A stretch of 64,000 nucleotides of DNA from Stomorhina lunata (Eukaryota; Arthropoda; Insecta; Diptera; Rhiniidae). Location: contig OW121740.1 of NCBI GenBank assembly GCA_933228675.1, positions 57,413,000-57,476,999 of the forward strand. Reading direction: 5' to 3'. Positions 57,601 to 64,000 of the stretch are shown piece after piece; position 1 is the first letter of the stretch, and every line of letters starts with the position of its first letter. The notes under the pieces are model-generated. The model worked only from the letters and a program-made list of their open reading frames with translations. It did not search any database and had not been told where the DNA came from. The translations under genes and the position numbers were made by a program.

Positions 57601-60600
57601 ATTCCTTATATAGCGAATATTAAGCAAATTATATACGCGATGTAACGAATAATTAAAAAATTTAAAGAATATTTTCATAAATTTAAACGTTAAATTTATA
57701 AATGAGTTTTTGAAGAAAGTAAAATTAAAGTTAAAAGACAAGTAAAAAGTCTTTTAGTCTGTCAAGCCGATCGGTTGTAGTGATTTTTGATTGTAAAAAA
57801 ATATTTCCTCTAAATTTTGTAAAATGTATTATAGTTGAGGACAAAATCTAAATTCCGAGTAGCCAGGCCTATGAAAGGAACCTGAAATAACGAACCGATT
57901 TCAGTATCATAGTTCCACTATAAAAAAGATGTCTGTATCAACTTTCATCAAATTATACTAAAAATTCTGATTTCGATAACAAGATTACATGTACGACAAA
58001 CTAGCTTTATATGCATACGAACGGACTGACATCGTTAAATCGACTCAGTTATTGATTATGAGTAGATCTGTATACTTTAACATGGTTTAGACCAATATAT
58101 TTATGGTGGTGTAGAGTACAAAAACTTTGCGATATAACGAATTTTTCTGTATTACGACATTATATATTTCGTTATACCGAGATTTGCCTGTATAAAGATG
58201 TCAAATATTTGTCTTTATACAGGAAAAAGAACACCTTTGACCTACGTGGTGAAGGGTATCGTATGGTCGGGCTTGACCGACTTTCTTACTTGTTTTATGA
58301 TAAGTTTAGAAATGAATTTTACCATGAAATAAATATTAAAGGAAGTGCCACTTGCTTTTTATTTTGTAAACATTAACCATTTGACAAGAAAGAATATCTG
58401 AAGTTTACAAAAAAAATGAGGCTATTTTACTTTTCAAAAAAAATCCTATTTAAGTATCAAAATTGTTTGGTAATTTTTAACATTTCTTAACTTTTTTTCC
58501 TATTATCCTTGACTCCCAGTGGAGCATAGGGCCTCAACCATTCTTTTATATCGGAATGTTAACGATTTTGTGGACATAAGGTCTGTTAGTAAGTAAAGTA
58601 AGTAAAGTTTTTGAACTGAGATCCACAAAATTGCTCCTAGTGGGTGTTTTCATTTCAGTCATGTTTTCAAAGTCTATCGAGTCCTTTCCTAAACTTTTAG
58701 GAACACAAGCTGTGAATATTATATCAAACGCCTCAGCAGTTTGCCCGTAATTCGTTATTCAGTAACACACACGAAATATTTTTTTAATTTAATGGTATAA
58801 TTGAGATCTTATGTGTTTTAGCATCTACAAAGCTACAAACTACAAATTTTATTAGACTATTTATTTAGTTATTTTACTTATTTTTTTTTTTCAAACTACA
58901 CATTTTAGTTTACAAATTTCCATAAAATAATCTACGAGTGTGGCAACGATCTGTGTAATATTGACAAAATATACAAACTTCAAAGATATTCTTTATAGTC
59001 AAAAATTTTGAAGTGTCACTTCCTTTAGTATTTATTTCATGAATTTTACTACGTTTTTTTATGTATAAATATAGTAAACTAAGTTTAAGTTATAAAATTT
59101 AAAATAAATTTGTTTTGGAATTGGCAGTTACTTTCATGCACTTCAGGTTAATGAACTTTTAAAAATTTCTCCAATGTCTTTGTTTACTAAATTTTTATAT
59201 TAATGGAACGAGCCATTATAATGTAATTCAAAAATTTTAGTTAATTGAACGCAACGGCTTTATTTTAACGTGTTTCATTGTTTATTTGGAAAATATTATT
59301 TCAAACAAATTGCATATCGTTGAAGTTCATTAACCCATTTAAGGAGAGTCAGTTGTTAGTGGGTACGGTGTCAGTTTGACAGCATTTGAAACAATTCAAT
59401 TTCCTTCACAATTTAGTGCATCATTTAAAATGAAATTGTTTTTAATGCGACTTTCGAAATACAAAATCAAATTTTATATTGAAAATCTTAAAATTTTGCC
59501 TCAATCATGAAATTTGTATAAAAATATATAAATTTTTAAACCTTTTAAACAATGAGACCATCTCATACTGGGCCTGATTGATATCCTGCCTGTGTACCTC
59601 AGATTCTAAGATCTTGGCCCTTCTGCAAGATTTTTAAATAGCAGTATTTTTTAATTTAGGACTATGAATGACCCCTACTTATGCCATCTATTGTGTTGGA
59701 ACTAGAAAATAGGTTATGGAGGGGGGATAGACAAAGTGGTTATTGACATTTTATTTAAACTTCCCTACATTGCACAGTGGGATGGTGGCAAAAAATAATG
59801 GAAATAAGTCAGCAACTTCTAAACTTTTGAGCCGATTTTAAAATAATTTTAGGTGCATATAGCTTTTTAAAAACTTTAAATCAAAAAAATCTTTAACCCG
59901 AATTTTGGATCAGATATAAGTAAAAAATTGTGCATTAGGAGACATAAATTGCAAATTTTAATATTTGAAGTCGAATATCTTTAAAACCCTAAGAGAATGT
60001 TTCTTAATCTTGACCTAAGTATTTGTTATATAGTATGATTCCTCAAATCGGTTTAGAAAATAACAATTATATAACATTTTAAGTGATTTATGAGTATTGA
60101 CACGGGCTAGAGGGTGATGGGTATAATTATCAGAAATGACAACACATAGAATTTTATATTTTCTAGAAAAGTTATAATCTATGTATTTATTGAACTTCAA
60201 TTTTCAATATATAAATTTTCTATAAATTTAGATTTAGGTTAGGGTTTTAAATTAAGTGCAATATTAGGGTTATGTAAAAACTAAAATTTTTATAAATAAA
60301 TTTATTCAATTAGAGCAATTAGGTTTTAACTTAACAATTTTAGATATCCATCTCTTAGATTTTAATAATCGTAAGCGACATTCCGTTAAATATCTCTTAA
60401 ACTATCAAAGATAGCGTAGTACAGTAAGCTTATTTTTCCTTCTTTTTTAAGTAGTCTTCGTGCATAAAAATCTTTTCGATAGGTTTATATTTACAAAAGT
60501 TATACGGACCAATAGGTTTTACATACAATGGTGCTCAACTTTGGCTTAGTGTAGGGGCCACTGTATTAAAAATAGACATGTTTTTAAAAATTGGTCTAAA

Positions 60601-63600
60601 ACTACATCTGCATATTGCGCTACATTCCGCCCAGTAGGTTACAAGTTATTGAAGTAAAACTAAAAAACTTCACATACAATATTTTGCACCATAACTTCTA
60701 AACGATTTGGAAAAAAATTAATTAGTTTGTCGAAAGTAGCAAACGATTTTTTGCCGCTTACAATCAATATTTTTCCTGCCGCTTGCGATCATTTTAATCT
60801 AAGGGCTCGATATTATGTTTGTTCCCGTACTCTAACGAAACTACCCAAAACAGTCCGAAGTTATCAGAAATTTCTACTCAAAAATTTGTATTGGGTTGTT
60901 TCGTTAAAGTAAAGGAACATACATTTTATGTTTTAATTAGGATTTTATAACAATTTAAATTTTGCACAATCAACTGAACTTGGTGACTTAAAAATTGCAA
61001 GTAAGATTGATTGAAACTGAAGCAGGAGAGCCAGAAAAGAGTTGTTCGCAAACGAAGTTGGCTGCAGTTTTGGGGACATTAATAAATGCAGGGTTGGGGT
61101 AAATTTCTTATTCGAATGAACAATGAGTCTGAGGTGCCCTACTTTGTGGGCCAATTGCTCCGCCCCAGTAAAAACTAGGCTTTCCAGGTTCAAAACTTAA
61201 GCGCCCCAACACTTCTGCTACATGCACCTAAAATTAGTTTAAGATCGGCCCAAGATCTCCGTAGTGTCTTGCTCTGTCTACCGGCCAATGTAGAACGAAA
61301 GGATGAGTTTTAACAGAATGACGTGTATTGCGTAAGAGTTTCGAGAACAAGTTCCCTAATATTGTGAGGACACATTCCAAAGTATTAACGATAGAACAGT
61401 GTGACACAATAGAGTTGGATACCATACTGTCACTGATGAGCACTCAGCCAAAAAGCTCCAAAATAGACTTCGAAATACCGACCCATACAAGAGAGTTGTT
61501 GAATTGTGTAAATAGAAAACCGAGACACTTGAATGATACTTTCGTCACTTGAAAAATGGGGTTACTATAGCGAACAATATTTGAATTATTTTGCGTGTTG
61601 AGGTAAAATTATGGGCCGTGCGCTTATGCGTTATCTTACAACATTGAGTTTTCTGAGGATTAAAATCAACTCTATTCTGAGTTTTTTTCTAATTCGTGGT
61701 TTAATGATTAATTAACGTCATGTCTCATATCGTTTGTTCTATGATTGAATGAATATGAATAGCAAATGTTGCTTTCATCTGCAAAAGAGTAAATAGGTTT
61801 GGAAGTTTCACGTAGAATGTTGTTCATTAAGATAAGAAATAGAGTAGAACACTGAATTAATCTTGAATTCGTTTGAAGATATCCCATCTATAACGACTCG
61901 TGGAGAGCGATCTCTGACGAAGCTCGACTTAAATCGGATGAAGTTATTACGGGCACCATGTCACACTCTGTATTGATTGACATAATTTTCGCAAAAGAAA
62001 GCTAGTCTTCCGTAGAGCGTTCCCAACGAAAACATACATACAGGCTGTTAAATTCGAGAAATTTTAAGATGGGGGAGTGCATGATAAATTGCTATTAAGA
62101 GGTAACTTTCAGAGTTTTTAGCTTCATCCCTTTTAGTGATTGGCGTAACATTAGCAACCTTCTAACACAGACGAAATTTATCGGCACTGTACAAGGAGCT
62201 GAAAAGGTCGGTTGACAGTTACTCTGGAGACTTGTTTGTTTTCAGATCCAGAACCAAATGGCGTTCCAGAATTGGTCTTTAAGCGAAACTAGTGATTTTA
62301 AAATATCAGATTTCCAGAGGAAGCTATTCGTTGTTTTGACAAAAGTTAGGAACAAGTTCTAAATATGGACTTTTGGAGATTTTATAGATGGTATCTTATT
62401 AAATTGTTAACCGCTGTAGTATAGCAGATTAGTCATCCGCCTAGCATATCAGAGGTCCTAAGTTCAATCCTCGGCCAGACTCACTTGAAAAAAATAAATT
62501 TTCAAAAAAGCGGCGGTTCACCTCATAACTCAGCTAGCCACTGGTTATTGAGTATTAGGCTATGTAAAACTTCTCTAACTAATACATTTGCCGTTCGGAG
62601 CCGGAGTTTAAAAGTAGGTCCCTTTCAATGAGTCAAAAAATAGAATCGGATGCAGCTCAAAGTCTGAGAGAAGTACCACTTGTTCCAATTGGGATGTTGT
62701 TGTGGAAATTATTATTATCTTATCAAATAAGTTCAAGACATATTCGGGGGTATCATAGTGTTTTGATCGTTTTTCTACTCTGGGCCTGTTCGAAAATGCA
62801 TCACTGCGCTGCATCACGACTTTTAGCGCTTGATAATAAGCTAACTGTTTTATTTTACTCCAAATTTTTTACGCAAGTAGAAAGCAGTGCTGCACAAAAA
62901 TATGTACGCCTAAACAGCGCATCATAGTATTTCATGCTGCAAAGTTTGCAATCGTGATGCAGTGCAGTGATGCATTTCCGAACACGCCCTCTATCTCATA
63001 TGTATATTTTAAATAACCTTCTATATTAAAATTTTAAACTTATACATTTTTTTGCAGATGACGGCAACTTTTGTTTTTCGTATTTATTTAACAGATCAAG
63101 TGCTTTAAGATCACAATCCATATCTGTGGGAGGCCGTGTGATTTTAATGGTCGCAAAACCATACATGGGCTGTATAAACATTCTGGAAACAGATGTTCTT
63201 GTCCTGAGAATTCAGTGTTTTCGGTTGAAAAATATATTTTTCAACTGTAGGAATATGCGTTCAAGTCCCATTGAAAGAAATACTATCTACATCGTACATA
63301 AAGGCCGAAAATGCTTATCGGTTACAGTAGGGTATCTTTTTTATTGATTCACTAGAGCATTGACACTGAATGTGTTCTGACAAAAAGAAGTGAACTGTGT
63401 TTTAAAATTGGCTTTACCATAAGACATCTTAAAGTATAAATTTTAGTATCTTTATAAAATTCGAAGACGATTGTGCGATGCCCGCCTCTCAGTTTTGAAA
63501 ATTGTAAAGGGAAGTAGGGAGACGAAAATAAATATCTATAACTCATTTATTGCAAAATTTTGGTATATAAGAAATGATAGATCGGCACGTATTTCACCAC

Positions 63601-63847
63601 GGGTCTTATATATACATATATCCATCGGACCGGAAAACGCTTAAATCCATCGAATGTATGGGGTTGTTCTTTGGGAAACATTTATAATTTCAGCATAAGT
63701 TGATGGTGGTTAAACTAATTTAGGTACAGCCGAATATAACACTCTTACTTATACATGTTTTATATAAAAAATTTTAAACTTACGTTGTTGGGCCCATGTT
63801 GAACCATATAAAAGTGATGTAAGAATGACAAGAACTATCTTGAACAT
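42534..63847 (-). CDS. takeout/JHBP-family secreted protein, complete gene of six coding exons
   Basis: Joined exons 63847..63784, 55071..54953, 54861..54740, 43183..43050, 42912..42760 and 42688..42534 give 747 bases: 248 residues and TAG. All introns have GT/AG ends and frames join cleanly. The protein starts with a signal peptide (MFKIVLVILTSLLYGSTWA), then the family's N-terminal Cys pair (C28, C38), GIPELE (53-58), IEPVDIDEI (62-70), a third Cys (114) in TCEIPRI, and a C-terminal FINSNAQELLKEM with a final IPLEEW. Length and motif order fit the haemolymph juvenile-hormone-binding/takeout family (Pfam JHBP). These are secreted single-domain carriers of small hydrophobic ligands, linked in flies to feeding, circadian and courtship physiology. 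The ligand of this paralog is unknown. Introns 1 (8.7 kb) and 3 (11.6 kb) are swollen by mobile DNA. Confidence 0.92.
42760..42912 (-). CDS. takeout-like exon 5
   Basis: Acceptor TTTTTTATAG, donor GTGAGT. Encodes residues 147-197 (EGVKAKIYFKALPHEG to NGNTVI). Confidence 0.9.
43050..43183 (-). CDS. takeout-like exon 4
   Basis: Acceptor TATTACAG, donor GTAAGA. Encodes residues 102-146 with LQFQLTCEIPRIKVRAQY. The first codon (Arg) is split with exon 3. Confidence 0.9.
43418..43690 (-). mobile_element. HINE-Y3, partial, in intron 3
   Basis: Starts AACAAGTAGGAAAGTGCTAT with the hairpin GTCGGTCAAGCCCGAC and CGATACCTTCACCAC. It runs to about 43690, then loses similarity to Y1/Y4. The TATACCC end is missing. 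Confidence 0.6.
43870..44430. repeat. Diverged tandem repeat, about 120-150 bp unit
   Basis: Four to five units each carry GGGGTACCTGCCTTGGA-like, ATTTTTTCAC-like, TATAAGCCGGAATTCTCAA-like and AAATTTAATGAAATTC-like blocks. The ORF at 44168..44392 follows the repeat and is not a gene. Confidence 0.6.
44431..45606. other. Intronic sequence without assigned feature
   Basis: Part of takeout-like intron 3. AT-rich, with no gene or clear repeat. Confidence 0.35.
45607..46589. repeat. Second foldback element, 983 bp
   Basis: Ends read TCTACACCATTTT on both sides in inverted orientation. The left half is tandem AAATTGAGAAATTTTCATTTG-like units of about 21-22 bp; the right half is the same motif reversed (CAAATGGAAATTTCTCAA). 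Orientation flips near 46045. No target duplication is seen. It has the same architecture as, but unrelated sequence to, 14540..17770. The ORF at 45913..46179 is translated repeat. Confidence 0.75.
47007..47157. mobile_element. 151 bp TA-flanked MITE
   Basis: TA, then CAGTAGTTATTGGATA ... TATCCAATAACTACTG, then TA. Perfect 16 bp TIRs (18 bp including TA) with the CAGT ends typical of Tc1/mariner derivatives. No ORF of its own. Confidence 0.7.
47158..47751. other. Intronic spacer
   Basis: No gene or recognisable repeat. Confidence 0.35.
47752..48566 (+). mobile_element. HINE-Y4, complete
   Basis: Begins TTTATACCCTTCACCACCAT with the palindrome to GGTGGAAAGGGTA, contains a (GTCC)n tract at 47890-47920, and ends GTGAAGGGTATCGTATGGTC, the hairpin GTCGGCTTGACCGAC, and TTTCTTACTTG. 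About 815 bp. The overlapping short ORFs are chance frames. Confidence 0.75.
48970..50255 (-). mobile_element. Full-length mariner-like element, copy 2
   Basis: 1286 bp, flanked by TA (48968..48969 and 50256..50257), with the same terminal repeats as copy 1 in opposite orientation. It sits in takeout intron 3 inside the GACGGACG element. Confidence 0.9.
49075..50143 (-). pseudogene. mariner-type transposase, frameshifted
   Basis: MNRLTKEQRLQIVQIYFENN begins at 50143. A 17-base deletion after CDNT (about 49967), relative to copy 1, shifts the frame. Downstream the frame is open for about 297 codons through FSDEAHFWLNG, QQDDATCHTA and the C-terminal GGHMPEIIFKH. As in copy 1, the third catalytic Asp is Tyr (SCYLTPLDYF). 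Confidence 0.9.
51394..51540 (+). repeat. CACAGTGG-ended repeat fragment
   Basis: Shares an edge and internal blocks with 3346..3483 (GGCTATTGAGGAGAAGTATT, TTTGGAGTCTGTAGACTTAT). No right end was identified. Confidence 0.4.
51541..52140. other. Intronic spacer with repeated GACAAAAGGG phrases
   Basis: GACAAAAGGGGCACG (51927) and GACAAAAGGGACACG (52114) precede GATTAACCGATTAA-rich sequence, probably diverged relatives of the hAT-type MITE. No gene. Confidence 0.35.
52141..52497. mobile_element. hAT-type MITE, short copy (357 bp)
   Basis: TAGGGTATTCAATCGAATAA ... AATAATTGAATACCCTA. Same termini as 52912..53635. No matching 8 bp flanks were found. Confidence 0.55.
52912..53635. mobile_element. 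hAT-type MITE with 8 bp target duplication (724 bp)
   Basis: TAGGGTATTCAATTATTCGG ... CGATTGAATACCCTA, flanked by perfect GTAATTAA repeats (52904..52911 and 53636..53643). The 8 bp duplication and AGGG..CCCT ends fit hAT. No transposase. Confidence 0.75.
54070..54250 (-). mobile_element. HINE-Y remnant
   Basis: GCTATTTCCGTCGTTGTGCC, TATGAGAGCCAGTGTCAAAT and GACTCAGGAAGTGATTCTGA followed by CACCTATGGCGGTAAAAG parallel Y2. The middle is lost. Confidence 0.5.
54425..54666. mobile_element. 242 bp MITE with ATCGATCG-rich arms
   Basis: CAGGTATGTAATGGAAATCG ... with about 70 bp arms, including TTTTCAAATCGATCGATTTC and AGATATATTTTTGAGAT mirrored on the right. Separated by a C-run/A-run (54500-54524). 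ATA flanks both sides. Confidence 0.7.
54740..54861 (-). CDS. takeout-like exon 3
   Basis: Acceptor TTTTTTATAG, donor GTAAGT. Encodes residues 62-101 (IEPVDIDEIGINLGNGPDGY and onward), ending in phase 2. The intron to exon 2 is only 91 bases. Confidence 0.9.
54953..55071 (-). CDS. takeout-like exon 2
   Basis: Acceptor TTTACAG before 55071, donor GTGAGT after 54953. Encodes residues 22-61, including the C28/C38 pair and the GIPELE motif. Confidence 0.9.
55200..55850. repeat. Diverged repeat block in intron 1
   Basis: Phrases such as GGTACTTTTTTTA, AAAAAGGG and TTATATCTC recur at intervals of about 100-150 bp. No gene: the ORF at 55392..55616 lies across this block. Confidence 0.35.
55860..56560. 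repeat. Tandem repeat of about 130 bp with GGTGGCGCCAC palindrome
   Basis: About five and a half units, each with AGCAAAGTTGTTGCGCATGA, GACGAAGGTTTC, AGGTGGCGCCACTGAAAA and TTTAATCGTAAGCTGTACAT. The palindrome sits at about 55923, 56030 (altered), 56160, 56291 and 56419. Located in intron 1 of the takeout-like gene, about 800 bp from exon 2. Confidence 0.75.
57526..58190. mobile_element. pogo-like TA-flanked element (665 bp) inside HINE-Y5
   Basis: TA, CAGACAAATCCGGGTATAAC on the left and CAGGCAAATCTCGGTATAAC reverse-complemented on the right, TA. TIRs of about 23 bp with few mismatches and CAG ends fit pogo/Tigger-type Tc1/mariner relatives. It contains another HINE. Confidence 0.7.
57737..58128 (-). 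mobile_element. HINE-Y6 fragment inside the pogo-like element
   Basis: ACAAGTAAAAAGTCTTTTAG with GTCAAGCCGA on the left, CGAACGGACTGACATCG and AAATCGACTCAG at 58018-58050, and TATGGTGGTGTAGAGTACAA on the right. Diverged and shortened, but in the correct minus-strand HINE-Y order. Confidence 0.6.
58299..59569. other. Intron 1 spacer
   Basis: AT-rich with no gene. GGAAGTGCCACTTGC (58340) and AAGTGTCACTTCCTTTA (59015) are a weak inverted pair that could mark a decayed element. Confidence 0.3.
59640..62050 (-). pseudogene. Jockey/CR1-group LINE corpse, interrupted
   Basis: On the minus strand: SFRDRSPRVVIDGISSNEF (about 61900), ADESNICYSYSFNHR (about 61760), FQVTKVSFKCLGFLFTQF, then ISDSMVSNSIVSHCSIVNTL to about 61240; all frames are broken. 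Its 3' end continues at 59775..59640 (TCTAGAAAATAGGTTATGG-type sequence, as at 21556..21620). The 1.4 kb between (about 59776-61212) is inserted DNA beginning CACAGTGGGATGGTGGC. It is the same LINE family as 21490..23070. Confidence 0.7.
59773..61212. other. Insertion within the LINE corpse
   Basis: Begins CACAGTGGGATGGTGGCAAA, a CAC-type end like those at 3854 and 51394, and may end near GGCCACTGTA (60571). The remainder to 61212 includes an 82-codon minus-strand ORF (60945..61193) of unrecognised nature. Borders are uncertain. Confidence 0.35.
62411..62712 (+). mobile_element. tRNA-derived SINE, copy 2
   Basis: Head TGTAGTATAGCAGATTAGTC, TCCGCCTAGCATATCAGAGG and B-box-like AGTTCAATCCTCGG, then a body with CTGGTTATTGAGTATTAGGC, TTGCCGTTCGGAGCCGGAG and TGTTCCAATTGGGATGTTG. 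It matches 18391..18667 in reverse, apart from about 30 extra bases after the head. Confidence 0.65.
62713..63454. other. Intron 1 spacer
   Basis: No gene. An inverted phrase GATGCAGTGCAGTGATGCAT and TGCATCACTGCGCTGCATCA (62798-62975), with GGCCTGTTCGAAAATGCA on the left and TTTCCGAACACGCCC on the right, suggests a TIR element of about 210 bp at 62783..62992. Confidence 0.4.
63455..63755 (+). mobile_element. HINE-X5 3' fragment
   Basis: AAAATTCGAAGACGATTGTG with CGATGCCCGCCTCTCAG resembles the X core, and GTTGATGGTGGTTAAAC, TACAGCCGAATATAACACTC and TTACTTATAC resemble its hairpin end. It lies 25 bp from the exon 1 donor. Confidence 0.55.
63784..63847 (-). CDS. takeout-like exon 1 (signal peptide)
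   Basis: ATG at 63847; 21 codons plus one base; donor GTAAGT at 63783..63778. Encodes the signal peptide and the first mature residues. Confidence 0.88.
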
Positions 63848-63872
63848 TTTGTTGCTGAGATCAATTAATATT

Positions 63873-63880
63873 TATTTATA
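63873..63880 (-). promoter_or_regulatory. TATA-like box of the takeout-like gene
   Basis: Reads TATAAATA on the minus strand, 26-33 bases upstream of the ATG. An initiator-like TCTCAGCA lies 8-15 bases before the ATG, closer to the TATA than usual, so the start site is uncertain. Confidence 0.4.
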
Positions 63881-64000
63881 GATGAAAGTAAAAGTTTTTT
63901 CTTTTCAATTTTTTTTATTTTAAATCAAAACTCTCTAATTAGCATAAATCTTTAACAATCGATTAGTTAACACCTATTTAGAAGAAAAAAAAAAAAAAAA

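Larger units (their letters stand above)
57001..58298 (+). mobile_element. HINE-Y5, with nested insertions
   Basis: Starts TATACCCTTCACCACCATAG and ends GTATGGTCGGGCTTGACCGAC plus TTTCTTACTTG. Its continuity is broken by a TA-flanked element at 57526..58190, which fully accounts for its excess length over Y4. Confidence 0.75.

Overview
The window looks like a repeat-choked, AT-rich stretch of a higher-fly genome. The short DINE/Helentron-type repeats, the Tc1/mariner, hAT and RTE remnants, and a takeout-family gene together suggest a cyclorrhaphan fly, probably a calyptrate such as a blow fly. That placement is inference; no marker gene here fixes the species. Genes have introns, so bacterial features such as operons and ribosome binding sites do not apply.

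Only two host genes can be supported, both on the minus strand and both apparently takeout/JHBP-like secreted lipid-carrier genes. One is complete: six coding exons between 63847 (ATG) and 42534 (TAG) give a 248-residue protein. All five introns have GT..AG ends and compatible phases; two of them are very large (8.7 kb and 11.6 kb) because of repeat insertions. The second gene is represented only by its first coding exon (92..26), a signal peptide ending in the same intron phase as exon 1 of the complete gene. The two therefore look like head-to-tail tandem paralogs about 42 kb apart.

Nearly everything else recognisable is mobile DNA, often nested. 0.7-3.3 kb: a composite terminal-inverted-repeat (TIR) element inserted into another copy of itself, carrying the 3' end of an RTE-like LINE. 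3.5-10.9 kb: two HINE (DINE-1-like) elements, the first interrupted by a 1.56 kb CAC-ended element, a 236 bp hairpin MITE and a TTAA MITE. 11.4-13.2 kb: a nested pair of inverted-repeat elements. 14.5-17.8 kb: a giant foldback palindrome built from mirrored tandem arrays. 18.4-20.4 kb: a tRNA-derived SINE and a full-length dead mariner. 21.5-25.5 kb: a LINE corpse, a HINE, a MITE and a fossil mariner. 25.6-28.6 kb: a 3 kb element with 40 bp TIRs and a perfect 9 bp target duplication, holding a broken RING-finger fragment and a nested RTE-like LINE. 29.8-41.3 kb: LINE and HINE pieces, a third copy of the composite element, and a 2.1 kb TTA-flanked element with a TTAA MITE inside.

From 42.5 kb rightward the repeats lie inside or next to the takeout introns: HINE-Y copies, a second foldback, a 2.65 kb TA-flanked element with a recurring 15-mer that is split by a second full-length mariner, hAT-type MITEs, a roughly 130 bp tandem repeat carrying the palindrome GGTGGCGCCAC, a three-level nest (HINE in pogo-like in HINE), a LINE corpse, and a second SINE copy.
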